Shown: positions 27,881 through 37,924, numbered from the stretch's first letter. The stretch: 64,000 nucleotides of DNA from Jiangella aurantiaca (GCF_004349105.1 NZ_SMLB01000016.1:1-64000); one strand, 5' to 3'. The notes: generated by a model from the letters alone, not told the origin. Translations and numbers: made by a program.

Positions 27881-28783
27881 ATGACGGAGACGACGACCCG
27901 CCCGCAGCAGCGCACCTCGGCCGTGGACGTCGCGGCGGCCACCGCCCTCGTCGTCTTCTGGAGCTCCGGCTTCATCGGCGCCCGCCTCGGCACCCAGTAC
28001 GCACCCGCCGACACACTGCTGTCGTGGCGTTACCTCATCGCCGCGGCGATCCTGGTGCCGGTCGTCGCACCCCGGCTGGTTCGGCTCGCCCGGCGCGACC
28101 TCGGGCGGCACGCCGTCGTCGGCCTGCTCGCGCAGACGTTGTACCTCGGCGGCGTCGTCACCGGCATCGGCCTCGGCGTACCGGCCGGCACAACCGCGCT
28201 GATCGCCGCGTTGCAGCCGCTGGTCGTCGCCACCGCCGCCCGTCGGCTGCTCGGCGAGGCGGTGAGCGGACGGGCCCGGCTCGGGCTCTGGCTCGGCCTG
28301 GCCGGCGTCGGCATCGTCATCGCCGATGACATCGGCGCCGGCGGGTCTGCCTTGACCTACCTGCTGCCGGTCGGCGGCATGCTGGCACTGTCGGCGGGGA
28401 CGGTGCTGGAGCAGCGCTGGCGGCCTTCGGGCGGCCTGGCGGCGTCGCTGACGGTGCACGTGGCGATCGCAGCGGTCGCGTTCACCGCCGAGACGGTCGC
28501 CTTCGGGCGGTTCACCGTCCCGGAGACCAGCGGGTTCTGGTGGTCGGTGGCGTGGGTGCTGGTGCTGTCGACGGCCGGCGGGTACGGCGCGTACCTGCTC
28601 GTGCTGCGGCGTGGCGGGGCTACGAGGGTGAGCAGCCTGCTGTATCTGACCCCGCCCACCACCGCAGTGTGGGCGTGGGCGATGTTCGGTGAGGACATCG
28701 GGGTTGCCACCGTCGTGGGGTTCGCCGTGTGTGCCGTGGCGGTGTGGTTGGTTCTGGGTCGCCGGGCATCAGTTGCTCCCTAG
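27881..28783 (+). CDS. EamA/DMT-family transporter
   Basis: A 300-residue drug/metabolite transporter with about ten transmembrane segments in two EamA repeats. WSSGFIGARLGTQYAPADTL is the usual start of the first repeat, and LLYLTPPTTAVWAWAMFGED marks the end of the second. It probably exports a small metabolite or toxic compound. It is divergent from a TetR repressor, which suggests substrate-induced expression. A hairpin repeat follows immediately. Confidence 0.88.
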   Translation: MTETTTRPQQRTSAVDVAAATALVVFWSSGFIGARLGTQYAPADTLLSWRYLIAAAILVPVVAPRLVRLARRDLGRHAVVGLLAQTLYLGGVVTGIGLGVPAGTTALIAALQPLVVATAARRLLGEAVSGRARLGLWLGLAGVGIVIADDIGAGGSALTYLLPVGGMLALSAGTVLEQRWRPSGGLAASLTVHVAIAAVAFTAETVAFGRFTVPETSGFWWSVAWVLVLSTAGGYGAYLLVLRRGGATRVSSLLYLTPPTTAVWAWAMFGEDIGVATVVGFAVCAVAVWLVLGRRASVAP

Positions 28784-28841
28784 GCGTTTTCCCGCTTCAC
28801 CAGGAACGCATATGCATGGGTGGTAGAGCGGGAGAACGCCT
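28782..28841. repeat. Palindromic repeat between convergent eamA and glpD
   Basis: AGGCGTTTTCCCGCT and AGCGGGAGAACGCCT are inverse copies with one mismatch. The centre (CACCAGG...GGTGGTAGAGCG, with ATGCATG) resembles the core of the 21213-21303 element, although the outer arms differ. It probably acts as a bidirectional terminator. Confidence 0.7.
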
Positions 28842-28858
28842 GTGCCTGGCCGCCGCCC

Positions 28859-30604
28859 TCAGACGACGGGTTCGGCGACTCCCGGACGGAACTCGGGAGC
28901 GGCCGAGCGGACGCCGTCGGCGGCTTGGTCGTCGGGCTCGTTCTGGGAGCCGCGCTCGGCCTCGACCCGCTTGCGGTAGACGTCGACCTCGCGGGCGATG
29001 GTCGCGTCGTCCCAGCCGAGGGTCTCGGCCATCAGCCGGGCGACGGCCTCGGCGGACTCCAGACCACGGTGCGGGTACTCGATGCTGATCCGCGTGCGCC
29101 GGGTCAGCACGTCGCTGACGTGCAGCGCGGCCTCGTGCGTGACTGCGTAGACGACCTCGACCTGCAGGTAGTCGGCCGCGCCGGGAATCGGCTGCAGCAG
29201 TTCGGGGCGGCCCTCGGCAGGGGCGAGCACCTCGTGCACCATCGAGCCGTAGCGGTCGAGCAGGTGGCGCAGCCGGTGCGGGTGCACGCCGTGCTCCTCG
29301 CCCAGCCGGTCGACCTGGTTGACGAGGGCGTGGTAGCCGTCGGCCCCGAGGAGCGGCACCTTGTCGGTGATGGACGGGCGGATCCAGCCGCGCAGGTCCT
29401 CGCGGGCCGCGTCGATGGCGTCCTTGGCCATGACCCGGTAGGTCGTGTACTTGCCGCCGGCGATGGCGACCATGCCGGGCGCCGGGCGGGCGACTGCATG
29501 CTCACGCGACAGCTTCGAACTCTGCTCGCTCTCGCCGGCCAGCAGCGGCCGCAGCCCCGCGAACACGCCCTCGATGTCGTCGTGCGTGATCGGCGTGGCC
29601 AGGACGGCGTTGACGTGCTCGAGGATGTAATCGATGTCGGCCTTGGTGGCCGCCGGGTGGGCGAGGTCGAAGTTCCAGTCGGTGTCGGTGGTGCCGATGA
29701 TCCAGTGGTTGCGCCACGGGATGACGAACAGCACCGACTTCTCCGTGCGCAGGATCAGCCCGCTCTCGGCGGCGATGCGGTCGCGCGGGACGACGATGTG
29801 CACGCCCTTGCTCGCCCGGACCCGGAACCGGCCACGGGTACCGGCCAGCCGCTGCATCTCGTCGGTCCACACGCCGGTGGCGTTGACGACGACGTCGGCG
29901 GTGACCTCCTGCTCGGCGCCGGTCTCGACGTCGCGGACGCGGACCCCGGTGATGCGGTCGGCCTCGCGCAGGAAGGCGATGACCTGCGTCGACGAGCGCA
30001 CGACGGCGCCATAGTGGGCGGCGGTGCGGGCGACGGTGAGGGTGTGCCGGGCGTCGTCGGCCTGGGCGTCGTAGTAGCGGACGCCACCGATGAGCGCGTC
30101 GTGGCGCAGGCCCGGGAACAGCCGCAGCGCGCCGGCCCGGGTGAGGTGCTTCTGGCCTGGAACAGACCGCGCGCCGCCCATGGTGTCGTACATGAACAGG
30201 CCGGTCGCGGTGTACGGACGCTCCCACCAGCGGTGCTTGAGTGGGTAGAGGAAGCTGACCGGCTTGACCAGGTGCGGCGCGATGCGGGTGAGCATCAGCT
30301 CGCGCTCGTGCAGCGCCTCGCGGACCAGGCCGAACTCGAACTGCTCCAGGTAGCGCACGCCGCCGTGGAACAGCTTGCTCGACCGGCTGGACGTCCCGGC
30401 CGCGAAGTCGCGCGCCTCGACCAGCGCCACCCGCAACCCGCGGGTGACGGCGTCCAGCGCGGCGCCGGTGCCCACCACGCCGCCGCCGATGACGACGACG
30501 TCGAAGTGCTCGGAGCCGAGCCGGTCCCAGTTCTCCCGCCGAGCCCGCGGCCCCAGCCGGCTGCTCGGGCCGGCGATCTCGGCCCGCTCGCTGTCACCGG
30601 TCAC
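28859..30604 (-). CDS. glpD: Aerobic glycerol-3-phosphate dehydrogenase
   Basis: A membrane-associated FAD enzyme of about 581 residues that oxidises glycerol-3-phosphate to dihydroxyacetone phosphate and feeds electrons to quinone. The FAD-binding motif is DVVVIGGGVVGTGAALDAV, and SSRSSKLFHGGVRYLEQFEF is the family signature. A C-terminal DAO_C helical domain follows. The GTG at 30604 is preferred, with AGGAG about 10 nt upstream; a GTG at 30613 is too close to that site. It is divergent from glpF-glpK, forming a glycerol-use cluster. Confidence 0.93.
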   Translation of the reverse strand: MTGDSERAEIAGPSSRLGPRARRENWDRLGSEHFDVVVIGGGVVGTGAALDAVTRGLRVALVEARDFAAGTSSRSSKLFHGGVRYLEQFEFGLVREALHERELMLTRIAPHLVKPVSFLYPLKHRWWERPYTATGLFMYDTMGGARSVPGQKHLTRAGALRLFPGLRHDALIGGVRYYDAQADDARHTLTVARTAAHYGAVVRSSTQVIAFLREADRITGVRVRDVETGAEQEVTADVVVNATGVWTDEMQRLAGTRGRFRVRASKGVHIVVPRDRIAAESGLILRTEKSVLFVIPWRNHWIIGTTDTDWNFDLAHPAATKADIDYILEHVNAVLATPITHDDIEGVFAGLRPLLAGESEQSSKLSREHAVARPAPGMVAIAGGKYTTYRVMAKDAIDAAREDLRGWIRPSITDKVPLLGADGYHALVNQVDRLGEEHGVHPHRLRHLLDRYGSMVHEVLAPAEGRPELLQPIPGAADYLQVEVVYAVTHEAALHVSDVLTRRTRISIEYPHRGLESAEAVARLMAETLGWDDATIAREVDVYRKRVEAERGSQNEPDDQAADGVRSAAPEFRPGVAEPVV

Positions 30605-30772
30605 GTAGATCACGTCTCCTTGCAGCTCAGAGCGCGTAAAAGCGGTCGAATGCCACCAAGGTTCGACATGTCGGCGCGACCGTCAGCGGCACCCAGCAAC
30701 ACGCTACCCGCTCTGGTCCCGGAGGACGTAGACAGTTGCTCTACGCACCAGTAAGTTCCGGAAGTGACCCTT

Positions 30773-30784
30773 GGCAACGTTGCC
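30773..30784. promoter_or_regulatory. Palindrome upstream of glpF
   Basis: GGCAACGTTGCC is a perfect 12-bp palindrome about 60 bp before glpF, and CGACATGTCG (30664-30673) is another nearer glpD. They are candidate operators for the divergent glycerol genes; no regulator gene is adjacent, so the match is tentative. Confidence 0.4.
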
Positions 30785-30845
30785 GAGACCAGCCGGGACA
30801 CCGGGGACGCCACGGCCGTTGTCGTCAACGGAAGCGGAGGTTCAC

Positions 30846-31562
30846 ATGGATCTGGACCTGAGTTTCGGCGAGATCTTCCTGTCCGAGTTCCTCGGCACAG
30901 GAATGCTCCTGCTCCTCGGTTGTGGTGTGGTCGCCACGGCCATCCTGGACCGGAGCAAGGGACTCGGCGGCGGCTGGCTCCTCATCAACTTCGGCTGGGG
31001 CCTCGGCGTGTTCGCCGGTGTCTACGTCGCATTCGAGTCCGGCGCGCACATCAACCCGGCCGTGACACTGGGCTTCGCGGTCGAAGGGCGGACCGCGTGG
31101 TCGGACGTCCCTGCCTACCTACTCGGCGAGCTGGCCGGCGCCATCGTCGGTGCCACGCTGTGCTGGCTAGCGTTCAAGCAGCACTTCGACGCCGAGGAGG
31201 ACCCGGCCAAGAAGCTCGCCGTGTTCTCGACCGGCCCGCAGATCCGGAACCCGCTGTGGAACACGACGACGGAGGTCATCGCCACCTTCGTCCTGCTGTT
31301 CGTCATCTTCTCGTTCGCCAACTCGCCGGCCGAACTCGGCCCGCTGCCCGTCGCCCTCCTCGTCCTCGGCATCGGCGCCTCCCTCGGTGGCCCGACCGGT
31401 TACGCCATCAACCCGGCCCGCGACCTGGGCCCCCGCATCGCCCACGCGTTCCTGCCCATCAGGGGGAAGGGCTCGAGCGACTGGGGATACTCCTGGGTTC
31501 CCGTGGCCGGCCCGATCATCGGCGGCATCCTGGGCGGACTGCTCGCCCGCGCCGTCTACTGA
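30846..31562 (+). CDS. glpF: Glycerol uptake facilitator (aquaglyceroporin)
   Basis: A 238-residue MIP-family channel with six transmembrane segments and both pore loops: HINPAVTLG (first NPA box) and GYAINPARDLGPR (second, with the Asp typical of glycerol channels). GGAGG lies 5 nt before the ATG. The gene is followed 50 bp later by glycerol kinase, which traps the imported glycerol. Longer upstream starts are not supported. Confidence 0.94.
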   Translation: MDLDLSFGEIFLSEFLGTGMLLLLGCGVVATAILDRSKGLGGGWLLINFGWGLGVFAGVYVAFESGAHINPAVTLGFAVEGRTAWSDVPAYLLGELAGAIVGATLCWLAFKQHFDAEEDPAKKLAVFSTGPQIRNPLWNTTTEVIATFVLLFVIFSFANSPAELGPLPVALLVLGIGASLGGPTGYAINPARDLGPRIAHAFLPIRGKGSSDWGYSWVPVAGPIIGGILGGLLARAVY

Positions 31563-31612
31563 TCGCCCGACCCGGGCACAGCCTGCCCCGTACGACGATG
31601 TGAGGAGAAGGG

Positions 31613-33121
31613 ATGACTCAGTACGTAGCCGCCATCGACCAAGGAACCACATCCACCCGGTGCATGATCTTCGATCACTCCGGACGGGTGGTCTCCGTCG
31701 ACCAGCGGGAGCACGAGCAGATCTATCCTCAGGCCGGCTGGGTCGAACACGATCCGGAAGAGGTCTGGCGGAACACTCGTGAGGTCTGCGCGGGGGCGCT
31801 GGCGAAGAAGGACCTCGTCACCAGCGACATCGTGGCCGTCGGCATCACGAACCAGCGCGAGACCGCCGTCGTGTGGGACCGCACCACCGGCAAGCCCGTC
31901 TACAACGCGATCGTGTGGCAGGACACCCGCACCGACCGCATCGTGAACGAGCTGGCCCGCGACGGCGGGCCGGATCGGTACCGCTCCAGGACCGGCCTGC
32001 CGCTGGCCACCTACTTCTCCGGCCCCAAGGTGAAGTGGATCCTCGACAACGTCGACGGTGCCCGGGCCAAGGCCGAGGCCGGTGACCTGCTGTTCGGCAA
32101 CATGGACACCTGGGTGCTGTGGAACGCCACCGGCGGGATGGACGGCGGGCTGCACTACACCGACCCGACCAACGCCTCGCGCACCCTGCTCATGGATCTG
32201 GACACGCTCTCGTGGGACGAGAACAACGCCGCCGACATGGGCATCCCGATGTCCATGCTGCCGGAGATCCGCTCGTCGTCGGAGGTGTACGGCAACATCC
32301 GTGAGCGGGGCGCGTTCGCCGGTCTGCCGATCGCGGGCGACCTCGGCGACCAGCAGGCGGCCACGTTCGGTCAGGCCTGCCTGTCGGTTGGCGAGGCGAA
32401 GAACACCTACGGCACGGGCAACTTCGTCCTGCTCAACACCGGGACTGAGCAGGTGATGAGCGAGAACGGGCTGCTCACCACTGTCTGTTACAAGATCGGC
32501 GACAACGCTCCCGTCTACGCGCTCGAGGGCTCGATCGCCATCACCGGCGCGCTGGTGCAGTGGTTGCGCGACAACCTCGGCATGATCGCGTCGGCGCCGG
32601 AGATCGAGGCACTGGCAAGCAGCGTCCCGGACAACGGCGGCGCCTACTTCGTGCCGGCGTTCTCCGGGCTGTTCGCACCGTACTGGCGATCCGACGCCCG
32701 GGGCGCGATCGTCGGTCTCACCCGGTTCGTCACCAAGGCCCACCTGGCCCGGGCGGTCCTCGAGGCGACGGCGTTCCAGACCCGCGAGGTCATCGACGCC
32801 ATGAACGCCGACTCCGGGGTCGACCTGACGTCGTTGAAGGTCGACGGCGGCATGGTCGGCAACGAGCTGCTGATGCAGTTCCAGGCCGACATCCTCGGCG
32901 TGCCGGTCATCCGTCCAGTGGTCGCGGAGACGACGGCGCTCGGCGCGGCGTACGCGGCGGGCCTGGCGGTCGGCTTCTGGGAGAGCGAGGACGACATCCG
33001 CACCAACTGGGCCCAGGACAAGCAGTGGGATCCGGCGATGGACGACGCCCACCGCGAGAAGATCTACCGCACCTGGAAGAAGGCCGTCACGAAGACCTTC
33101 GACTGGGTCGAGGACGAGTAG
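31613..33121 (+). CDS. glpK: Glycerol kinase
   Basis: A 502-residue FGGY-family kinase that phosphorylates glycerol to glycerol-3-phosphate. The N-terminal phosphate motif is [49 protein letters not shown] and the C-terminal FGGY signatures ([40 protein letters not shown]) are all present. GAGGAGAAGG precedes the ATG. It is co-directional with glpF and works with glpD on the other strand. Confidence 0.97.
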   Translation: MTQYVAAIDQGTTSTRCMIFDHSGRVVSVDQREHEQIYPQAGWVEHDPEEVWRNTREVCAGALAKKDLVTSDIVAVGITNQRETAVVWDRTTGKPVYNAIVWQDTRTDRIVNELARDGGPDRYRSRTGLPLATYFSGPKVKWILDNVDGARAKAEAGDLLFGNMDTWVLWNATGGMDGGLHYTDPTNASRTLLMDLDTLSWDENNAADMGIPMSMLPEIRSSSEVYGNIRERGAFAGLPIAGDLGDQQAATFGQACLSVGEAKNTYGTGNFVLLNTGTEQVMSENGLLTTVCYKIGDNAPVYALEGSIAITGALVQWLRDNLGMIASAPEIEALASSVPDNGGAYFVPAFSGLFAPYWRSDARGAIVGLTRFVTKAHLARAVLEATAFQTREVIDAMNADSGVDLTSLKVDGGMVGNELLMQFQADILGVPVIRPVVAETTALGAAYAAGLAVGFWESEDDIRTNWAQDKQWDPAMDDAHREKIYRTWKKAVTKTFDWVEDE

Positions 33122-33161
33122 CACCTGTCCGGTCATCGGGCACCGATAGGCTTGGTGCCCG

Positions 33162-34463
33162 ATGACCGACACCACTGCCCCGCTCTGGCCTGCACCGACC
33201 GCCCCCGGCCCGGTGGATGCCACCGTCGTGCTGCCCGGCTCCAAGTCCCTCACCAACCGCGCCCTGGTGCTCGCGGCGCTCGCCGACGGCCCGTCGCTGG
33301 TCCGTCATCCGCTGCTCGCACGCGACACTCGGCTCATGATCGACGCGCTGCGCGCCCTCGGCGCCGGCATCGAACCGGTCGACGACGGCGTGCGCGTCAC
33401 CCCCGCGCCGGTCCGGGGTGGCGTCGCCATCGACACCGGACTGGCCGGCACCGTCATGCGGTTCGTGCCGCCGCTCGCCGCGCTGGCCGACGGCGACGTC
33501 CGGTTCGACGGCGACCCGCAGGCGCGGCTGCGGCCCATGGGAACCGTGCTCGACGCGCTGCGGACGCTCGGCGTCTCGATCGACGACGGTGGCCGCGGGG
33601 TGCTGCCGTTCACCGTCGCCGGCGCCGGCGCCGTCCCCGGCGGCGAGGTCACCATCGACGCGTCGGCGTCGTCGCAGTTCGTCAGCGGGCTGCTGCTGTC
33701 CGCGCCCCGCTACGACAAGGGCGTCACCGTCCGCCACGACGGCAAGCCGGTCCCGTCGCAGCCGCACATCGACATGACGGTGGCCATGCTGCGCGAGCGC
33801 GGCGTCGAGGTCGACGACGCCGCGGCGAACACCTGGAGGGTCGAACCGGGCGCCGTCCGGGCCGTCGACACCGTCGTCGAGCCCGACCTCTCCAACGCCG
33901 CGCCGTTCCTGGCCGCCGCCGTGCTGACCGGCGGGACGGTCCGGGTGCCGCGCTGGCCGGCCGCCACCACACAGCCGGGCGCCGAGCTGCGCGACCTGCT
34001 CGCCCGCATGGGCGCCGACGTCTCGCTCGACGACGGCGTGCTGACGGTGCGCGGCACCGGCACAGTGCTCGGCCTCGACGCCGACCTGCACGACGTCGGC
34101 GAGCTGACTCCCGTCCTGGCCGCACTGGCCGCCGCCGCGACCACGCCGTCGCACCTGCGCGGTATCGCCCACCTGCGCGGGCACGAGACCGACCGGCTGG
34201 CGGCACTGGCCGCGGAGATCAACGGACTGGGCGGCGACGTCACCGAGACCGCCGACGGCCTCGACATCCGGCCGGCGCCGCTGCGGGCGGGCGTGTTCCA
34301 CAGCTACGCCGACCACCGCCTGGCGCAAGCGGGCGCCGTCCTCGGACTGGTGGTGCCGGGCGTGCAGGTCGAGGACATCGCGACCACCTCGAAGACGCTG
34401 GCCGACTTCCCCGGCATGTGGGCGGCCCTTCTCGGCCGGTCCGGCGGGGATCCGGACGCGTGA
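33162..34463 (+). CDS. aroA: 3-Phosphoshikimate 1-carboxyvinyltransferase (EPSP synthase)
   Basis: A 433-residue enzyme of the shikimate pathway that joins shikimate-3-phosphate and phosphoenolpyruvate. [38 protein letters not shown] and [15 protein letters not shown] are the substrate-binding stretches, and [11 protein letters not shown] and [12 protein letters not shown] follow. A TAGGCT -10 hexamer lies 9 nt before the ATG (33147-33152), suggesting a very short or absent leader. The stop overlaps the start of rsgA by one base. Confidence 0.96.
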   Translation: MTDTTAPLWPAPTAPGPVDATVVLPGSKSLTNRALVLAALADGPSLVRHPLLARDTRLMIDALRALGAGIEPVDDGVRVTPAPVRGGVAIDTGLAGTVMRFVPPLAALADGDVRFDGDPQARLRPMGTVLDALRTLGVSIDDGGRGVLPFTVAGAGAVPGGEVTIDASASSQFVSGLLLSAPRYDKGVTVRHDGKPVPSQPHIDMTVAMLRERGVEVDDAAANTWRVEPGAVRAVDTVVEPDLSNAAPFLAAAVLTGGTVRVPRWPAATTQPGAELRDLLARMGADVSLDDGVLTVRGTGTVLGLDADLHDVGELTPVLAALAAAATTPSHLRGIAHLRGHETDRLAALAAEINGLGGDVTETADGLDIRPAPLRAGVFHSYADHRLAQAGAVLGLVVPGVQVEDIATTSKTLADFPGMWAALLGRSGGDPDA

Positions 34464-35473
34464 TGGCCCGGCGGACCGCCGCCTCCTCCTACGACGAGGG
34501 GGATGTCAGGGTCCGCCCGGGGCGTGGCTCGCGGCCGCGCAGCAAGCTCCGCCCTGCCCACGCCAACGCGACGTCGGCCCTGGTGATCGCCGTCGACCGC
34601 GGCCGCTACACCTGCGTGCTCGACGGGCGGACGGTGACGGCGATGACCGCGCGCGAGCTGGGCCGCAAGGCGGTCGTCGTCGGCGACCGCGTGGGCCTGG
34701 TCGGCGACGTGTCCGGCGCGCCGGGCTCGCTGGCCCGCATCGTGCGCGTCGAGTCGCGCTCCACCGTGTTGCGGCGCACCGCCGACGACGACGATCCGGT
34801 CGAACGGGTCATCGTCGCCAACGCCGACCAGCTGATGATCGTCACCGCCGTCGCCGATCCGGAGCCGCGGCCCCGGCTGATCGACCGCGCCCTGGTGGCG
34901 GCGTTCGACGCCGGCATCGAGCCGCTGCTGTGCCTCACCAAGGCGGACCTCGCCGACCCCGGGCCGCTGCTCGCGACGTACGCCCCGCTGCACGTCCCGG
35001 CCGTCGTGACCCGCCTGGCGCCTGGGTCCGACGCCGACGTCGGGGACGTCGAGCGGCACCTGCGTGACCGCGTCACCGTCCTCGTCGGCCACTCCGGGGT
35101 CGGCAAGTCGACACTGGTGAACGTGCTGGTCCCAGGTGCGGACCGGGCGGTCGGCCAGGTCAACGTCGTCACCGGGCGGGGCCGGCACACGTCCACCAGC
35201 GCGGTCGCGCTGCCGCTGCCCGACGGCGGCTGGGTCATCGACACGCCGGGCATCCGCTCGTTCGGCCTCGCGCACGTCGACCCCGACCGCCTCATCCTCG
35301 CCTTTCCCGACCTCGCCGCCGAGACCGAGGAGTGCCCGCGCGGCTGCACCCACGCCGACGGCGAGCCGGAGTGCGGACTCGACGCCGCGCTGGCTGCCGG
35401 CCGTGTCGACCCGGACCGGCTGGCGTCGTACCGCCGGCTGCTGGCCAGTCGCGACCGCCAGGCCGGCGACTGA
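34463..35473 (+). CDS. rsgA: Ribosome small-subunit GTPase RsgA
   Basis: A 336-residue circularly permuted GTPase that acts in late 30S assembly. An OB-fold region precedes the G4 motif LTKADL, which comes before the P-loop GHSGVGKSTLVN, and the switch TGRGRHTSTSAVALPLPDGG and DTPGIRSFGL follow. The C-terminal zinc knuckle has Cys and His residues in ECPRGCTHADGEPECGL. It is translationally coupled to aroA (TGATG). The aroA-rsgA pair is conserved in actinobacteria. Confidence 0.94.
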   Translation: MARRTAASSYDEGDVRVRPGRGSRPRSKLRPAHANATSALVIAVDRGRYTCVLDGRTVTAMTARELGRKAVVVGDRVGLVGDVSGAPGSLARIVRVESRSTVLRRTADDDDPVERVIVANADQLMIVTAVADPEPRPRLIDRALVAAFDAGIEPLLCLTKADLADPGPLLATYAPLHVPAVVTRLAPGSDADVGDVERHLRDRVTVLVGHSGVGKSTLVNVLVPGADRAVGQVNVVTGRGRHTSTSAVALPLPDGGWVIDTPGIRSFGLAHVDPDRLILAFPDLAAETEECPRGCTHADGEPECGLDAALAAGRVDPDRLASYRRLLASRDRQAGD

Positions 35474-35492
35474 CCGTGTAGGTTGACCGTTC

Positions 35493-36293
35493 GTGGCCCA
35501 CGACGACGACCTCCGCTTCGCCCACGTCCTGGCCGACGACGCCGACTCGCAGACGATGTCGCGGTTCCGGGCTGCTGACCTGCGGGTCGAGATCAAGGCC
35601 GACCAGTCCCCCGTCACCGACGCGGACAAGGCGACCGAGGAGGCGATCCGGCGCACCCTGTCGCGGGCGCGCCCGCGCGACGCCGTCGTCGGCGAAGAAT
35701 TCGGTGCCGGCGGCTACGGCGCCCGCCGCTGGGTCGTCGATCCCATCGACGGCACCAAGAACTACCTGCGCGGTGTCCCCGTCTGGGCCACGCTGATCGC
35801 GCTGATGGTCGAGGACGCCGTGGTCGCCGGCGTGGTGTCGGCGCCCGCGCTCGGCCGGCGCTGGTGGGCGGCGCGCGGCACCGGCGCCTACACGGGCCGG
35901 TCGCTGTCCTCGGCGACCCGCTGCCGGGTCTCCGACGTGTCCGCGCTGGAGCGGGCGTCGCTCTCGTACTCGTCGCTGTCGGGCTGGGAGGAGCGCGGCA
36001 TGCTGACCGCGTTCCTCGACCTGACGCGGGCGTGCTGGCGCACGCGCGCCTACGGCGACTTCTGGTCGTACATGCTGCTCGCCGACGGCGCCGTCGACAT
36101 CGCGACGGAGCCGGAGCTGGCCCTGCACGACATGGCCGCCCCCTCGATCGTGGTGGAGGAGGCCGGCGGCCGTTTCACCAGCCTCGACGGCGTTCCCGGC
36201 CCGCTGGGCGCCAACGCCCTCGCCACCAACGGCCCCCTCCACGACGATGTCCTGGCCCTGCTGAACCCGGCGGATGATGACCGCCCGGCCTAG
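35493..36293 (+). CDS. hisN: Histidinol-phosphatase, inositol-monophosphatase type
   Basis: A 266-residue Mg-dependent phosphatase of the IMPase fold, the type that performs the histidinol-phosphate step of histidine synthesis in actinobacteria. Metal-site motifs are VVGEEFGAGG, VVDPIDGTKNYLRGVPVWAT and LHDMAAPSIVVEEAGG. It starts at GTG with a TAGGTT -10 hexamer 8 nt upstream (35479-35484), so it may be transcribed separately from rsgA. Another IMPase substrate is possible but less likely. Confidence 0.87.
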   Translation: MAHDDDLRFAHVLADDADSQTMSRFRAADLRVEIKADQSPVTDADKATEEAIRRTLSRARPRDAVVGEEFGAGGYGARRWVVDPIDGTKNYLRGVPVWATLIALMVEDAVVAGVVSAPALGRRWWAARGTGAYTGRSLSSATRCRVSDVSALERASLSYSSLSGWEERGMLTAFLDLTRACWRTRAYGDFWSYMLLADGAVDIATEPELALHDMAAPSIVVEEAGGRFTSLDGVPGPLGANALATNGPLHDDVLALLNPADDDRPA

Positions 36294-36426
36294 GTGCGGC
36301 CCCCGGACACGCGTCTCGCCATGAGCGGGCGTCGGCAATCGCATTCCTGTCGCCGAGCCGGGCCCGTCACCAGTATTTCTCGAGCGTCGACACGATTACA
36401 GGCGTAATGCGACACGAGTTTTCGTG

Positions 36427-36445
36427 GTGAACGTGATCATTTTGG
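36427..36445. repeat. Half copy of the GTGATCATTT repeat
   Basis: GTGAACGTGATCATTTTGG matches the right arm of 21213-21303 at most positions. It stands alone just downstream of the AI-2E-type gene stop (36479). The rest of the 36294-36478 gap shows nothing clear. Confidence 0.5.
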
Positions 36446-36478
36446 CCCGGCGATGGCCGTCGGCCTGCCCACCCTGGC

Positions 36479-37756
36479 TCAGCCGGACGCGACGGGCGGC
36501 GGCCGCTCCCGGGTCGACGCCAGGTAGCTGCCGACGGTGTTGACCAGCGCGATGATCGGCACGGCGATGATGGCGCCGATGATCGAGCCGGCCAGGGTCC
36601 CGATGGCGACGGCCACCGCGACGGCCAGCGGGTGGATGCGCACCATGCGGCCGAGGATGAACGGCTGGAAGATGTTGCTCTCGATCTGCTGGACGACGAT
36701 GAGCCCGGCCAACACGACGATGGCGATCAGGAGCCCCTGCGTCACCAGGGCGACCAGCACGGCGACCGTCCCGGTGACGAACGCACCGATGAGCGGCACG
36801 AACGCGCCGAAGAACACCAGCACACCGAGTGGCAGGGCCAGCGGGACCTGCAGGATGAACAGCAGGACGGTGATGGCCACGGCATCGAACAGCGCCACCA
36901 GGACCGTCCCCCGGATGTACTGCCCGAGCGTCAGCCAGGCGACGTCGCCGGCGGCGGCCGCGCGGGCCCGCGCCCGGGCCGGGAACAGCCGCACCAGCCA
37001 CGTCCAGATGCGCTCGCCGTCGTAGAGGAAGAAGATCAGGGCGAACAGCGCCAGGGCCAGCCCGACCAGGATCTCGATGGCGACGGTGGCCGCCGTGGCC
37101 GCCTGCTCGGTGACGGAGCTGTCGTCCTGGAACAGCGCGACGGCGCGGTCGATGTAGCTGTCCAGCTGCGCCTCGTCGATGCTGAACGGCGGCCCGGCCA
37201 GCCAGTCGCGGATCTCCTGCAGACCCTCCTCGGCCTGGTCGACGACGTCCTCGAACTGGCCGCCCACGGCGTTGCCGACCAGCGTCAGCGACCCCACCAC
37301 GACGAGTAGGAACCCGACGAAGACGACGGCGGCAGCGGGCCCGCGCGCCCATCCGGCCATCCGCAGCCGGCGGACCAGCGGTTGCAGCCCGGCGGCCAGC
37401 AGCAGCCCGGCCACCAGCGGGAAGATCACGACCCGCAGCTCCCACGCCAGCCAGCCGACGCCGGCCACCGCCGCGGCGATGATGATCAGCCGCCAGCTCC
37501 ACTCGGCGGCGTCGCGGACCACCCGCGGCACCGGGTGGCCGTCGGGGGCGCGCGGCGCGGGCGCCTCCGCGGGCGGCGGAGGCACCGGGCCGGGCCCGGG
37601 CGCTTTGCCGGGTGTCGTCGCCTCGCCCAGCGGACGCGGCGCACCGTCCGGCTGCAGCGCGGGGTCGCCGTCGGGTGGCGCGGCCTGCTGACCGGCCGCG
37701 GCAGCTTGCGCGACCCGCTGGCGCACGTCGGTCAGCCAGCGGGTCAGTCGCACCAT
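36479..37756 (-). CDS. AI-2E-family transporter (UPF0118)
   Basis: A 425-residue membrane protein with seven to eight transmembrane segments. A Pro/Ala-rich cytoplasmic N-terminus of about 85 residues precedes the first helix; the C-terminal half carries the family block LGVLVFFGAFVPLIGAFVTG, then QQIESNIFQPFILGRMVRIH and HPLAVAVAVAIGTLAGSIIG. Family members are exporters or antiporters of small molecules or ions; AI-2 transport should not be assumed. The ATG at 37756 is the best start; the open frame beyond it is antisense to the next gene. Confidence 0.88.
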   Translation of the reverse strand: MVRLTRWLTDVRQRVAQAAAAGQQAAPPDGDPALQPDGAPRPLGEATTPGKAPGPGPVPPPPAEAPAPRAPDGHPVPRVVRDAAEWSWRLIIIAAAVAGVGWLAWELRVVIFPLVAGLLLAAGLQPLVRRLRMAGWARGPAAAVVFVGFLLVVVGSLTLVGNAVGGQFEDVVDQAEEGLQEIRDWLAGPPFSIDEAQLDSYIDRAVALFQDDSSVTEQAATAATVAIEILVGLALALFALIFFLYDGERIWTWLVRLFPARARARAAAAGDVAWLTLGQYIRGTVLVALFDAVAITVLLFILQVPLALPLGVLVFFGAFVPLIGAFVTGTVAVLVALVTQGLLIAIVVLAGLIVVQQIESNIFQPFILGRMVRIHPLAVAVAVAIGTLAGSIIGAIIAVPIIALVNTVGSYLASTRERPPPVASG

Positions 37757-37924
37757 GCGCTCCGGCACAGGGTCAGCCTGACATACGCACCCGGCGGTCC
37801 GGACGATGCGGTCGGGGCGGCCCGCGAAGTTTTCTGCCGCACCCGCGTCATGATGCGGCGTGGCCGCCGTCGTGGTGGGTGCAAGGGTCGGACGAAGCGT
37901 GCGCGAGAACGGGGAGTTCCGAGG

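Noticed and set aside
27206-28459. 417-residue frame extending the TetR regulator
   Set aside because: The extension is antisense to the EamA gene; a ribosome-binding site supports the GTG at 27817.
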